Position numbers and translations under genes: made by a program. From Nocardia sp. alder85J (GTDB lineage: Bacteria > Actinomycetota > Actinomycetes > Mycobacteriales > Mycobacteriaceae), in assembly GCF_020176955.2 (NCBI RefSeq), contig NZ_JAIUCZ020000007.1, positions 310,001 through 374,000 of the forward strand: a stretch of 64,000 nucleotides of DNA. Reading direction: 5' to 3'. Numbering within the stretch: position 1 is the first letter of the stretch; the number at the start of each line of letters is the position of its first letter. Under the pieces are notes generated by a model. It was not told where the DNA came from. It saw nothing but the letters and a program-made list of their open reading frames with translations, and made no database searches. Below are positions 8,360 to 16,218 of this stretch, piece by piece.

Positions 8360-9599
8360 CCGCGGGCCGACGCACTCGGATCAGCCACACGTAGAACAGC
8401 AGCACGCCGAACACGTCCACCGCGCCCAGCCAGGCCAGGATGCCGGGGCGGGAGATGGTCCAGATCGAGGGCTGCGCGAACGACAACAGCCACGGCACCC
8501 CGACCAGGGTCGTCACCAGCCAGTAGCCTGCCAGCGCGCGGGCGCCGCGGGCTGCCCGCAGCGGGCCGTACAGCAGCCACAACATCAGGGGCAGCACCCA
8601 GACCCAGTGGTGCGACCAGGAGATCGGCGATACCAGCAGGCCGAAGAACTGCACCACCAGCAGTGTGCCCAGCCGGTCCGCCGAGCCGACCGCTCGCCAG
8701 GCCAGTACTGCCAGCACCGCCGCCACCAGGACGGCGGCCACCCACCAGGGGCCGTCGGGGACGCGATGGCCGAGCAGGTACCAGGGCGCGCCCGCGTCGC
8801 GGCCCAGGATGCGCGACAGCGCGCCGCGCAGCGACTGGTTCCAGACCGAGCCGACGGGGCCGATCCGGTTCGCGTCGCCGATCAGGGGGCCGAAATAGGT
8901 GTGCGTCTCGCTCGGGCTGATCAGCAGGCTCACGGCGATGGTGCCCGCGAAGACTGCCGCGGCCCATACGGCGCTGGCCCAGCGGCGCTGGGTCAGGAAG
9001 TACAGCCCGGTCACGGCGGGGGTCAGTTTGATGCCGGCGGCGACGCCCACCAGCGGTCCGGACAGCCACCACAGCGTGCTGTAGGCGGCCAGCACCGCGG
9101 CCAGCACCAGGAAGACGTTGACCTGGCCGTAGTCGAGAGTGGTGCGGACCGGCTCCAGCCACAGGCCGACGGCGGTCCAGCCGGCCGCGCGGGTGCGCCA
9201 GTGCTCGGTCCTGTCCTCCGGGCCCACCAGCATCTCCAGGCAGATCCGCACCACCGCGTACAGCGCCGCCGCGGTCAGGATGGTCCAGCCCACCGCGACC
9301 GCGGCGAACGGCAGCCAGTGCAGTGGATAGAACACGACCGCGGCGAACGGTGGATAGGTGAACGGGAGGGGAAAATCGGGTGTCTTGTCGGCGTAGGTGA
9401 AATCGTAGAGGTGGCCGGTGCCCAGCTCATGTGCGCCGTTGACGTAAACGTGCAGGTCGACCACATTGATGCCGTTGGGCGACAACAGCATCCACAACAG
9501 CCGGGCCAGCACCGACAGGACCAGCGCGGCAATCGCGAGGCGTCCGCGGGTCCCGCCGGTGGAGTGGGAACGGGCGGGAAGTCGAGTCACGGCGCGCAT
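8304..9599 (-). CDS. pimE: PimE-like polyprenol-phosphate-mannose-dependent mannosyltransferase
   Basis: Integral-membrane GT-C (GT87) glycosyltransferase of 431 residues with about ten hydrophobic helices. In mycobacteria PimE adds the fifth mannose to phosphatidylinositol mannosides on the periplasmic face. The first extracytoplasmic loop carries the expected acidic residue in VVDLHVYVNGAHEL near residue 46, and later motifs (PLPFTYPPFAAVVFYPLHW, PISWSHHWVWVLP) match the GT87 pattern. The neighbouring dehydratase and the Rv1158c-like gene repeat the M. tuberculosis order, which favours PimE over other GT87 paralogues. The start is ATG 9599; the stop overlaps the convergent dehydratase gene. 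Confidence 0.88.
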   Translation of the reverse strand: MRAVTRLPARSHSTGGTRGRLAIAALVLSVLARLLWMLLSPNGINVVDLHVYVNGAHELGTGHLYDFTYADKTPDFPLPFTYPPFAAVVFYPLHWLPFAAVAVGWTILTAAALYAVVRICLEMLVGPEDRTEHWRTRAAGWTAVGLWLEPVRTTLDYGQVNVFLVLAAVLAAYSTLWWLSGPLVGVAAGIKLTPAVTGLYFLTQRRWASAVWAAAVFAGTIAVSLLISPSETHTYFGPLIGDANRIGPVGSVWNQSLRGALSRILGRDAGAPWYLLGHRVPDGPWWVAAVLVAAVLAVLAWRAVGSADRLGTLLVVQFFGLLVSPISWSHHWVWVLPLMLWLLYGPLRAARGARALAGYWLVTTLVGVPWLLSFAQPSIWTISRPGILAWLGAVDVFGVLLFYVWLIRVRRPAVTPGPADLSRLPAPHPAG

Positions 9600-9863
9600 G
9601 CTTTCGGATCGGGTGACAGGCGAGCACCACAGTAGCGACCCCGCGGATGCCGATCACCGCTGGCCCGGCCCGTTACGAAACATTTGCCCGGGCATTCGGT
9701 CCGGCGGGCCGACTGTGGGATAACTTCCGGTATCCGAGGATGAAGATGGGCGGCCGCCGTGTCGCAGCTGTACAACCCGGTATTCGTTTCCCTAGAGTGT
9801 CGCGAAAGTGATGCGGGCAGTATCGCTTCCGGTGAGGACTCCGAGGTAAGGACGGCAACACCA

Positions 9864-10664
9864 GTGCTTCGCACCCGAGGTATTTCCGTATCCGTGCTGA
9901 CCGCCGCGGTAGGCGTCACCCTCGCGTGCGCACCGGCCGCTGTCGCCGCACCCAGCCCGGCGCCGCACGCGCCCGCGGCTGCGGTCGCCGATCCGGTGCC
10001 GATGGTGCCGGAGGGGGTGTCGATCGATGCGCTCGCTTCGCTGGTGCCGGCGATCGTCGGGGCGATCGCCACCGGGCATGCTGCCGGTGCCATTGCTTCG
10101 CCGGGGCAGCAGGCCATTCTGGATCAGGCGCGTTCGGTGCTGGCTTCGGCGCCGTTGCCGCCGCAGGTGCGACAGACGTTGCAGGGGGTGATCACGTTCC
10201 TGGACGGGAGTGGGGGCGGGGGGCCGGCTGTTCCTTATGACGGGCCGGCATTTGCTCAGTTCTTGTATCCGTCGATCGGGCGGGGGTGTATCGGGCCGCA
10301 GAGTGATTCGGTGGCGACTGCGCTGGCTGTGCCCGGGCCTGCCGATCTGCCGTTGCCGGGGCCGCAGTCGGGGCAGACCGGGTTCGTGATGACCGCGTTG
10401 GGGACGCATGGGCCTACGCCGGTGCAGAATCCGCTGATGACTGTGCAGTGGTTGAATCTGGATACCGGGCAGACGGGGACTGTGCCGTTGACCGATGAGC
10501 TGCATATCAATCCGGATGGGCCGGCTACGTTGTCTGCCATTGCGAATACGGGGCGGGGACGGGTTGTTGCGGTGGTGGCGGGGTCGCTGACCACTGCGGT
10601 GGCGGACGAGGCGCCTATTACCTGCTCGTTCATTCCTACTATGGGGTTTTTTACTGTTAATTAG
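9864..10664 (+). CDS. secreted Ala/Pro-rich protein (Rv1158c-like), function unknown
   Basis: Predicted exported protein of 266 residues. The GTG at 9864 follows AAGGA (9848-9852); an upstream ATG at 9759 would add a poorly conserved-looking stretch. A Sec-type signal (SVSVLTAAVGVTLACAPAAVA) ends before APSPAPH. The mature part has an Ala/Pro/Val-rich linker, then a domain with GRGCIGPQSDSVATALAVPG, FVMTALGTHGPTP and a C-terminal cysteine (ITCSFIPTMGFF), so a disulfide is possible. In M. tuberculosis a similar Ala/Pro-rich secreted protein lies next to pimE. From about 10.1 kb the coding strand changes to G/T-ended codons, unlike the gene's own 5' part. Confidence 0.75.
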   Translation: MLRTRGISVSVLTAAVGVTLACAPAAVAAPSPAPHAPAAAVADPVPMVPEGVSIDALASLVPAIVGAIATGHAAGAIASPGQQAILDQARSVLASAPLPPQVRQTLQGVITFLDGSGGGGPAVPYDGPAFAQFLYPSIGRGCIGPQSDSVATALAVPGPADLPLPGPQSGQTGFVMTALGTHGPTPVQNPLMTVQWLNLDTGQTGTVPLTDELHINPDGPATLSAIANTGRGRVVAVVAGSLTTAVADEAPITCSFIPTMGFFTVN

Positions 10665-10799
10665 GTGGGGCGGGGTTTGGGGGGATGGGGACCGGGGACC
10701 GGTCGGGTGGGTCGGATCTGTGTTGGGGTGGGGATACTGAGGGTTTGCCTTCTTGGGGGGTGACCGGCTGTATTTTTGGCCTCCGCTTCGCTCCGGCGG

Positions 10800-10891
10800 G
10801 TTCTCGGCCCCTCAGTCTCGATTCTTCCCTCCTCCGCTCCTCCGCTTCGCTCCCCCGCTCCGTCAGTCCAGAATCGAGACGGGCCGAGAAC
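10800..10891. repeat. long inverted repeat (22-bp arms, one 4-nt bulge)
   Basis: The left arm 10800-10825 (GTTCTCGGCCC, CTCA bulge, GTCTCGATTCT) is fully complementary, apart from the bulge, to the right arm 10870-10891 (AGAATCGAGAC then GGGCCGAGAAC). The 44-nt loop is a C/T-rich run containing CTCCGCTTCGCTCC, which also occurs just left of the stem. It could form a stable stem-loop in RNA; it is not a typical terminator because no T-run follows. Confidence 0.75.
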
Positions 10892-10912
10892 ATTAACGTT
10901 GGGCCGTTTTCC

Positions 10913-11002
10913 GCAACCGCCCTGGGCGCAGGACAGGGTTCGGCAATCGCGCTGGGGGCAGGGCAGGGTTCGGCAATCGCGCTGGGGGTCGGGGCTTGTC
11001 GG
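10913..11002. repeat. 30-bp tandem repeat, three copies
   Basis: Copies at 10913-10942, 10943-10972 and 10973-11002. Units share GCAATCGCGCTGGGGG and the first two also share CAGGGTTCGG; the third decays at its end. It is non-coding as far as can be seen. Confidence 0.75.
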
Positions 11003-11279
11003 GCCTGTGGGGGGTGGCCGCGTTGGAGAGTGGGGCGTGAAACGGCGGCGAGTCGGGGTGAGCCTGCGGAACGGTGACCGTTGGTTAGGGTGGGCCGGGC
11101 AATGAACCCGGGGTGTCTGGCCTGCTTGTTGGTGACCGCGCCCTGGGGGCCGGGCCGGGTGTTGGGGCCGGTTGTCGGCGGGGCGGGGCCGGGGTGAGGA
11201 TGGTTGCCCTTTGATTGCTTTTGCGAGGTGCGGGGTTTCGGGGGTGGATCGGGTTGAGGGGTGTGGTAGACCGGCTGGT

Positions 11280-11648
11280 ATGGCGACTGGTGATCAGGGG
11301 GATGTTCGGTTGCACGTCGATCGGTCTGTTCGTTCGCGTGGATCCAGTCGATCTATTCTTTCCACTCGGTCGAGCCGGTCGATTCTGTCGATTCGTTCCG
11401 AGGGGTCGATTCTGTCGATCGGGTCGGCTTATTCGATCCTGTCGATCGCCTCGGTGGGGTCGATGTTGTCGATCGGGTCGGTGGGGTCGTTCTTCAGTGT
11501 GGGGTCGGCGTTTTCCGGGGTTTCGCGCTGGTCGCTGCTGTCGTGGCTGGGGAATCGGGGGGTGCCGGAGGGGCGGCCGGCGTTGCGGGTGGTGCCGGAC
11601 GACGAGCCGGATCTGCGGCGGGACACCACTTTTCACAGTCAGACCTAG
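11280..11648 (+). CDS. serine-rich nonapeptide-repeat protein
   Basis: Predicted 122-residue protein built around six to seven tandem 9-residue units of consensus (G/R)SILSIGSx, for example RSILSTRSS, RSILSIRSE, GSILSIGSA, YSILSIASV, GSMLSIGSV and GSFFSVGSA, about residues 20-80. Regular Ser/Ile/Leu spacing suggests a repetitive beta structure such as a short solenoid. The N-terminus (MATGDQGDVRLHVD) looks like a folded cap and the C-terminus is polar (RVVPDDEPDLRR). There is no signal peptide. The start is ATG 11280; the same frame is open upstream but loses protein-like composition. I recall similar SILS-repeat proteins in other actinobacteria, with no known function. It converges with the DUF1906 gene, the stops being 10 nt apart. 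Confidence 0.7.
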   Translation: MATGDQGDVRLHVDRSVRSRGSSRSILSTRSSRSILSIRSEGSILSIGSAYSILSIASVGSMLSIGSVGSFFSVGSAFSGVSRWSLLSWLGNRGVPEGRPALRVVPDDEPDLRRDTTFHSQT

Positions 11649-11658
11649 GGGGTGCGGG

Positions 11659-12396
11659 TCACCACTGGCCGTACTGGGTGGTGAGGATCGAGTTCACGTC
11701 CACGGCGATTCCGTCCACCGAGCGGCGGTCTATCTCGAATTGGTGCAGGTTCGCGGCGGGGTGTACGTAGCCGGTGGGGGTGCCCCAGTTGTGTTGCCAG
11801 AACCAGGCGCCGAGGCCGGCGTTACGGGCCCATTCGATGGTCGGGGAGTTGGCGTAGACGCCGAGGCGCTGCGGGCCGATCACGGACTGCCAGCCCTGGA
11901 GGTAGGGGACGATCTGGTCGGCGAACTCGTCGGCGGAGGGGTTGTCGTCGATCGAGGCGTAGATCGGGGCGGCGTCGGGGCCGCCTGCGGCGCGGTGCAG
12001 GGTCACGCCGCGATCGGCGTGGTGCTTTCCGGCTTCCAGGCCGCCTCGCCAGTCCGCGGTGGGGCCCTTGCCGAACTGGTAGTTGGAGACGATGGACAGG
12101 CCCGCTGCGCGCAGGGAGTCGACCTCGCGGGACTGTAGGGGCTTGCCTGCCATCCATTCCGCGCCCGGGCGGCGGTCCGAGACGTAGCGGATCACGCCGG
12201 CGTGGCCGGCCTCGCGGATCGCGTCGGCGTCGGGGATGCCGCCGGCGTAGTCGAGCAGGGTGCCGAGCGGCTCGGCCTCCGCGGTCTGCGCGTCCTCCAC
12301 CGACAGCCCGACCATGGTGACCGTGGTGGCTGCCGCGGTCGCCAGTGCGGCGCCGTAGCCGAGCAGGGTGCGGCGGGTGAACCTGCGGGGATGCAT
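11659..12396 (-). CDS. Tat-exported DUF1906 (glycoside hydrolase-like) protein
   Basis: 245-residue exported protein with a twin-arginine signal (FTRRTLLGYGAALA, residues 6-19) followed by a hydrophobic stretch and an Ala-rich cleavage region near residue 40. The mature domain matches the DUF1906/Rv2525c type, a TIM-barrel related to GH25-like hydrolases: LLDYAGGIPDADAIREAG, GVIRYVSDRR, SIVSNYQFG, PIYASIDDNPS, GVYANSPTIEWAR, and a final DVNSIL. Rv2525c is a Tat substrate linked to the mycobacterial cell wall. Acidic residues in ASIDD fit an active-site-like position, but hydrolase activity is not proven for the family. The start is ATG 12396. Confidence 0.85.
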   Translation of the reverse strand: MHPRRFTRRTLLGYGAALATAAATTVTMVGLSVEDAQTAEAEPLGTLLDYAGGIPDADAIREAGHAGVIRYVSDRRPGAEWMAGKPLQSREVDSLRAAGLSIVSNYQFGKGPTADWRGGLEAGKHHADRGVTLHRAAGGPDAAPIYASIDDNPSADEFADQIVPYLQGWQSVIGPQRLGVYANSPTIEWARNAGLGAWFWQHNWGTPTGYVHPAANLHQFEIDRRSVDGIAVDVNSILTTQYGQW

Positions 12397-13039
12397 CGCG
12401 CTCCTTCTGGTGGGCCGCCCGGCCTACCTCCGAGCAGCAGCGAAAAGTCGTGCGGACGGCAGAGATCCGGGGTGGACCGATCGAGCGGGTCGGCAGCATC
12501 GGGGGTGGCGCCCGCAACGGTCCGGTCACGCGAACGGAAGGGTGCGGGACCGGGGTCGGGCTGGTGCGCAGCTGCGGCGAACGGCTCCCGTGGTTGGAGG
12601 TGGGGCCGCGGCGTCATCGATAGGGAGGACGCTCTACCTGCGGATGCCGGAACACTCGCCGCGCACGGTTTCGGTACGCATCTGCGGGTCTTCATCAGGC
12701 GGGGTGAATCTGCCGCGGGTGAGTGACTTACTCCCGCCCGGCGGCGGCGGACGACAACATCCTCGTCGGGTCCTGTCGTCGCGGTGGAGCAGGGTCGTGC
12801 GGTGGCGTCGTGACATCGGGAAAGATGTACGGGTACAGGTGAAGTCGGCGATCCGGTGCGGCTGTGCGCCGGAACCGGGTGGGACGCACGGGAAACCGGC
12901 AGCGTACCCGGCGCGCCTTCCCCGGCGACACAGCCGTGTCGCCTGCGCGCCGGGAGCCTGCGAAACGCGGACTCATTTCACCATATTCACACCGGAACCG
13001 CCAGGAACACGGGGCTCAACAACACCACGCGTCACGCGG
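12397..13039. other. 643-bp intergenic stretch upstream of the DUF1906 gene
   Basis: No open frame here looks like a protein. It should contain the promoter of the left-running DUF1906 gene and the 3' end of the left-running duplicated-protein gene. The only clear structure is the two-tier hairpin at 12907-12954. Confidence 0.55.
12907..12954 (-). terminator. two-tier hairpin, possible terminator
   Basis: The outer stem CCCGGCGCGC (12907-12916) pairs perfectly with GCGCGCCGGG (12945-12954). The inner stem GGCGACAC (12924-12931) pairs with GTGTCGCC (12936-12943) around an AGCC loop. It lies 86 nt beyond the stop of the left-running gene at 13040. There is no T-tract, as is common in actinobacteria, so terminator function is inferred. 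Confidence 0.5.
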
Positions 13040-14173
13040 TCAATCCGTCGCGGCGGCGATGCGGGCCGCCACATCGATGCTGCGGAAGGACAGGTCCCGC
13101 AGTTCGTCCCGCACCACGGCGGCGACCCGGGTGGCGAGTTGCCCGCGGATGCCACCGAGCACGCCCAGTGCCTTGGCCCGCCAGCTCAGCGGGCGCAGAT
13201 CGACCTGGATCTGTTCCGGGGTGGGCGGGGCCACGTCGATCACGATCAGCAGCGGTTCGGCCGCCCGCGCGATCAGGACCAGCGGAATGGTCAGATTCGC
13301 GCGGTAGCGGTTGGCCACCAGGGCGTCGATGGTGAGGTCGAGTTCGACCGGTAGCGTCAGATCGAAGGAGACCGGATCGGCGCCGGGGCGCGGGGCGACC
13401 CGCGGCATCCGCACCACCCCGGTGGCCTGGACGGTGGCGGCGGCGCCGGGACCGGTCCGCAGCGGGCCGACCTCGATGACCCGGCCGGCCAGGCCCTCGA
13501 CGACCTCCCGCACCCGGTCGGCGGTGACGATGCGAGGGAAGAAACGGCGGCCGAACTCGTCGTAGCCGAGCCACTCGAGCCGGGGCGGCAGCGGCGGCCG
13601 GGCGCGGCGGCCGTCGAGGATGGCCGCGATGTCGAAGATGCGGGCGCGGCGGGTCTGCGGATCGTCGAGCATCCCGTTGACCCGGGCGGCGACCTCGCGC
13701 TGGATCAGCACGGTGATCGGGTCCAGCAGCATGGCGATGATGCCGCCGATGGCTTGCGCCCGGACGGTGAAATCGACGTCGTCCGGCTCGACCGGCGGCA
13801 CATCGATCACGATCAGCAGCGGATCCGCGGCCCGCGCGCGCAGCGTCAACGCGATGTCGACGATGGCCTCCAGCCGGAACTGCTGACCGCCGAGGGTGAT
13901 GGTGACATGCAGGCTCGCCGGCAACCGCACCCCGAACTCCACCTCCGGCCCGTTCCGGGGCGCGATCACGGGCTTGCCGACCTTGCCCTCGGCGACGAAA
14001 CCCGCGAGACCCACCGGGCCCACCGAGAACGGTCCGATGGTGATGCCCCGGCCGGTCATTCCGGCCACCGCGGCCTCGATCCGCTCCGGGGTCACCGCCG
14101 CGCCGACGAAACGGGGGCCGAATTCGGCGTAATCGATCCAGACGAGTTGATCCTGCCCGGCGAACTGTCGCAT
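13040..14173 (-). CDS. internally duplicated protein of unknown function
   Basis: 377 residues made of two similar halves of about 190 residues. Half one opens LVWIDYAEFGPRFV and contains TPERIEAAVAGM, TIGPFSVGP and ADPLLIVIDVPP. Half two opens RLEWLGYDEFGRRFF and contains TADRVREVVEGL, EVGPLRTGP and AEPLLIVIDVAP. Each half alternates beta-rich segments with a C-terminal amphipathic helix region (REVAARVNGML; ATRVAAVVRDEL), which could be a lipid-binding or TULIP-like fold, but I cannot assign a family. There is no signal peptide or membrane segment. The ATG at 14173 is preceded by a hairpin-rich leader. Confidence 0.75.
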   Translation of the reverse strand: MRQFAGQDQLVWIDYAEFGPRFVGAAVTPERIEAAVAGMTGRGITIGPFSVGPVGLAGFVAEGKVGKPVIAPRNGPEVEFGVRLPASLHVTITLGGQQFRLEAIVDIALTLRARAADPLLIVIDVPPVEPDDVDFTVRAQAIGGIIAMLLDPITVLIQREVAARVNGMLDDPQTRRARIFDIAAILDGRRARPPLPPRLEWLGYDEFGRRFFPRIVTADRVREVVEGLAGRVIEVGPLRTGPGAAATVQATGVVRMPRVAPRPGADPVSFDLTLPVELDLTIDALVANRYRANLTIPLVLIARAAEPLLIVIDVAPPTPEQIQVDLRPLSWRAKALGVLGGIRGQLATRVAAVVRDELRDLSFRSIDVAARIAAATD

Positions 14174-14784
14174 GAGCTCCCGAAACCTCGCTGTGTCGGA
14201 TAGGGGACGCGCATACCGCGTTGAAGCGCAGAGAGCACAGAATACGGAGCCCTGTCCTGCCGATGAGGGGGCAGCAGGACAGGGTCCGCGACGACGGCGC
14301 TGCCGGGCGCCGCCGGGTACATCGTAGGGTGTGATGCCCGCTGGGCACCCTCCCCCACCGGTAGAAGTCTCCCGCCCGCGTGGCGGAAGCTCTCACCACC
14401 GACCGAGTCCGACCATACCCGGTGGGACACCTCGGGGGTAACGGTGAATTCCGATGTCACCCAAGCCGGTTTCCACCGGCGGGCAGGGGCGGGGTGCGGC
14501 GCGGCGGCCCGGGAGACCGCTTCCGGCATCGGATACGAGGTCGCCGGGGTGTAACCAGCGGCCCGATCCGGACGCGGCGCGCCCGCCGATGTCCTGGTTA
14601 TCGCGCCCGCGGCGAGGATCGGCCGGCGAACCGTGCCCCGTCGACGCCCGCGGCGCATTTGCGCCCCCGGCCGGTCACAGCGGTCTCCAGCGGCCGCACG
14701 CAAGCGATCCGGAACCGTCGGGCACGTGTCGGTGTCGGGAATATCACGCGACGACTCGCCGACGACGGTGGTTCGCGCGGCGCG
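14174..14784. other. 611-bp stretch holding a hairpin-rich leader
   Basis: No gene is recognised. The part next to the 13040-14173 gene forms several hairpins (see 14250-14351). The remainder (about 14430-14784) is ordinary high-GC sequence in which I see nothing. Confidence 0.5.
14250..14351 (-). promoter_or_regulatory. possible structured 5' leader of the duplicated-protein gene
   Basis: On the coding (-) strand an 11-bp perfect stem (14250-14260 with 14274-14284, 13-nt loop) lies 77 nt upstream of the ATG. Further upstream is a nested hairpin, AGGGTG/CACCCT (14326-14331 with 14346-14351), around a competing TGCCC/GGGCA pair. A third small stem (CCGCC/GGCGG) lies near 14380. Together they resemble a folded leader RNA rather than random DNA; no known riboswitch consensus was recognised. 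Confidence 0.45.
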
Positions 14785-15375
14785 CTAAGCGAGCGCGGTG
14801 CGGATGGCCAGCCAGGCGTCGGCGGGGTCGGCGTACCCGTGGTACATCAGCGGAATGCGCTGATCGACACCGAAGTACCGATATATCGCCGACATTGCCT
14901 GCCGGATCGAGTAGTCCTGGAAGTCGTCGATGCGCCGCGGGCCGATCGGCCGTTCCGGCAGCAGCGCCAGGCGGGTCAGTTCGGCCGCATCCGCCGGATC
15001 CAGCCCCAGCGGGCCGTCCGCGATGTAGTGATCGTGGAAGATCGTGCGCACACTCGGGCTGCGGAACGGGTCGCCCGCGCCGGGCCGTCGTGTCGCGACC
15101 GGTAGCAGTCGCACTCGCACGCCGGGCAGGCTGCGCTGCTCCAGGGCGGCCGTCAGCTCGGCGTCCGGCACCGGCACCCCGTCGGCGATCGGCGCCTGCT
15201 CCAGCAGGTGCAGCATCGACGCGCCGCGCACGCGGGGCTCGGGAACGAGGAACAGGCTCACCATCGCCACACCGTGCGCGCTGTCGGTGAGGCAGAGCCG
15301 GACGCGGACCGGCCCGGTGCGGACCGGTCGGGCGCTGGTGGGATCAGGGATCGGATCATGCATCGGGTCGGTCAT
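14785..15375 (-). CDS. hypothetical protein
   Basis: 196-residue soluble protein of unknown function. The start is ATG 15375 (MTDPMHDP) because GAGGAGAT sits just upstream. Visible segments are a beta-rich N-terminal half (VRVRLCLTDSAHGVAMVSLFL), a middle with RSPSVRTIFHDHYIADGPLG, and a helical C-terminus (RRIDDFQDYSIRQAMSAIY, then ADAWLAIRTALA). There is no signal or membrane segment and I do not recognise a family. It runs in the same direction as the GNAT gene upstream, with a 177-nt gap. Confidence 0.65.
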   Translation of the reverse strand: MTDPMHDPIPDPTSARPVRTGPVRVRLCLTDSAHGVAMVSLFLVPEPRVRGASMLHLLEQAPIADGVPVPDAELTAALEQRSLPGVRVRLLPVATRRPGAGDPFRSPSVRTIFHDHYIADGPLGLDPADAAELTRLALLPERPIGPRRIDDFQDYSIRQAMSAIYRYFGVDQRIPLMYHGYADPADAWLAIRTALA

Positions 15376-15552
15376 GCGGATCTCCTCGGCATACGGGCCG
15401 CCGGAGCGGCCCGGCCCGCGATCGTGCGAGTGCGGAACCCGGACAGGTGCGAAACCGTCGGTCGATTCACCGCCGTGCGCCGGCACCGAACGACCACTCC
15501 ACAGGGGCTGTCGGTGTCCGACCGTTGCCTCTGTCGATTGTAGCCGCGCAGA

Positions 15553-16218
15553 TCAGGCGTTCTGCAGCCGCGAACTCGAGGCCAGTTGTTGCTCGATGGT
15601 GCCGCGCACGCCGGGCCATTCCTCGTCGAGGATCGAGTAGAACGCGGTACTGCGCACCTCGCCGTCGAGCCCGCGCGAATGCGCCCGGCGCACACCGTCG
15701 CTGGCGGCGCCGAGCCGCTCGATGGCGATCCGGGAGCGCAGATTGCGCACGTCGGCGCGCATGGCGATGCGCCGCACCCGCCAGACCTCGAAGGCGTGCT
15801 GCAACAGCAGCAGCTTCGACTCGAGATTGATACCGGTGCCCCGGGCGCGCGCCGACAACCAGGTGTTGCCGATCTCGGCCGCGTCGGGGATGGCCAGCAC
15901 CGGATCGCCCACGGGCATGCCGTGCACGATCGGCCAGACCACCGGACCCTGCCAGTAGTCGAACCGGCTGAACCTGGTCGACCCGAGCACCCGGTTGTCG
16001 ACCGTCGCCACCACCGCGAAGGCCAGCGCGGTACCGGCCACATGGTCGGTCACCGCCTGCGCGACGTAGGCGGCGGCCTCGTCCAGCCCCTGTGGCACGG
16101 GCGTGAACGCGTACGCCTCCCGGTCCGTGTCACTCGCCTCGGCGAGTCCCGGAACATGATGTGGCGCAAGGGGTTCCAGTCGCACACGGCGACCGGTGAG
16201 AGTAACGGGTGCAGGCAC
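15553..16218 (-). CDS. GNAT-family N-acetyltransferase (RimJ/RimL-like)
   Basis: 221-residue GCN5-related acetyltransferase. It starts TLTGRRVRLEPLAPHHVPGL, typical of RimJ/RimL-like enzymes, and the acetyl-CoA region is seen in GTGINLESKLLLLQHAFE, with VRRIAMRADVRNLRSRIAIERLGA following as the usual last helix-strand block. The start is GTG 16218 with GAGGGAA upstream; the longer frame to 16473 is not protein-like. The substrate is unknown: the family acetylates protein N-termini, amino acids, antibiotics or small molecules. It is divergent from the kinase gene across a long empty interval. Confidence 0.85.
   Translation of the reverse strand: MPAPVTLTGRRVRLEPLAPHHVPGLAEASDTDREAYAFTPVPQGLDEAAAYVAQAVTDHVAGTALAFAVVATVDNRVLGSTRFSRFDYWQGPVVWPIVHGMPVGDPVLAIPDAAEIGNTWLSARARGTGINLESKLLLLQHAFEVWRVRRIAMRADVRNLRSRIAIERLGAASDGVRRAHSRGLDGEVRSTAFYSILDEEWPGVRGTIEQQLASSSRLQNA

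Larger units (their letters stand above)
10665..11279. other. 615-bp gene-free stretch with repeats
   Basis: No convincing gene is seen; the open frames here have shadow-like composition. The stretch holds a 92-bp inverted repeat and a 30-bp tandem repeat (both listed separately) and has a strong excess of G over C on the + strand. It separates a secreted protein gene from the nonapeptide-repeat protein gene. Confidence 0.6.

Noticed and set aside
12368-13354. Long + strand open frame across the DUF1906 upstream region
   Set aside because: Its translation is Arg/Gly/Pro-rich without motifs and it overlaps two real genes in antisense.
14250-14430. Cobalamin or c-di-AMP riboswitch in the hairpin-rich leader
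   Set aside because: The conserved boxes of those riboswitches could not be found; only generic stems are present.
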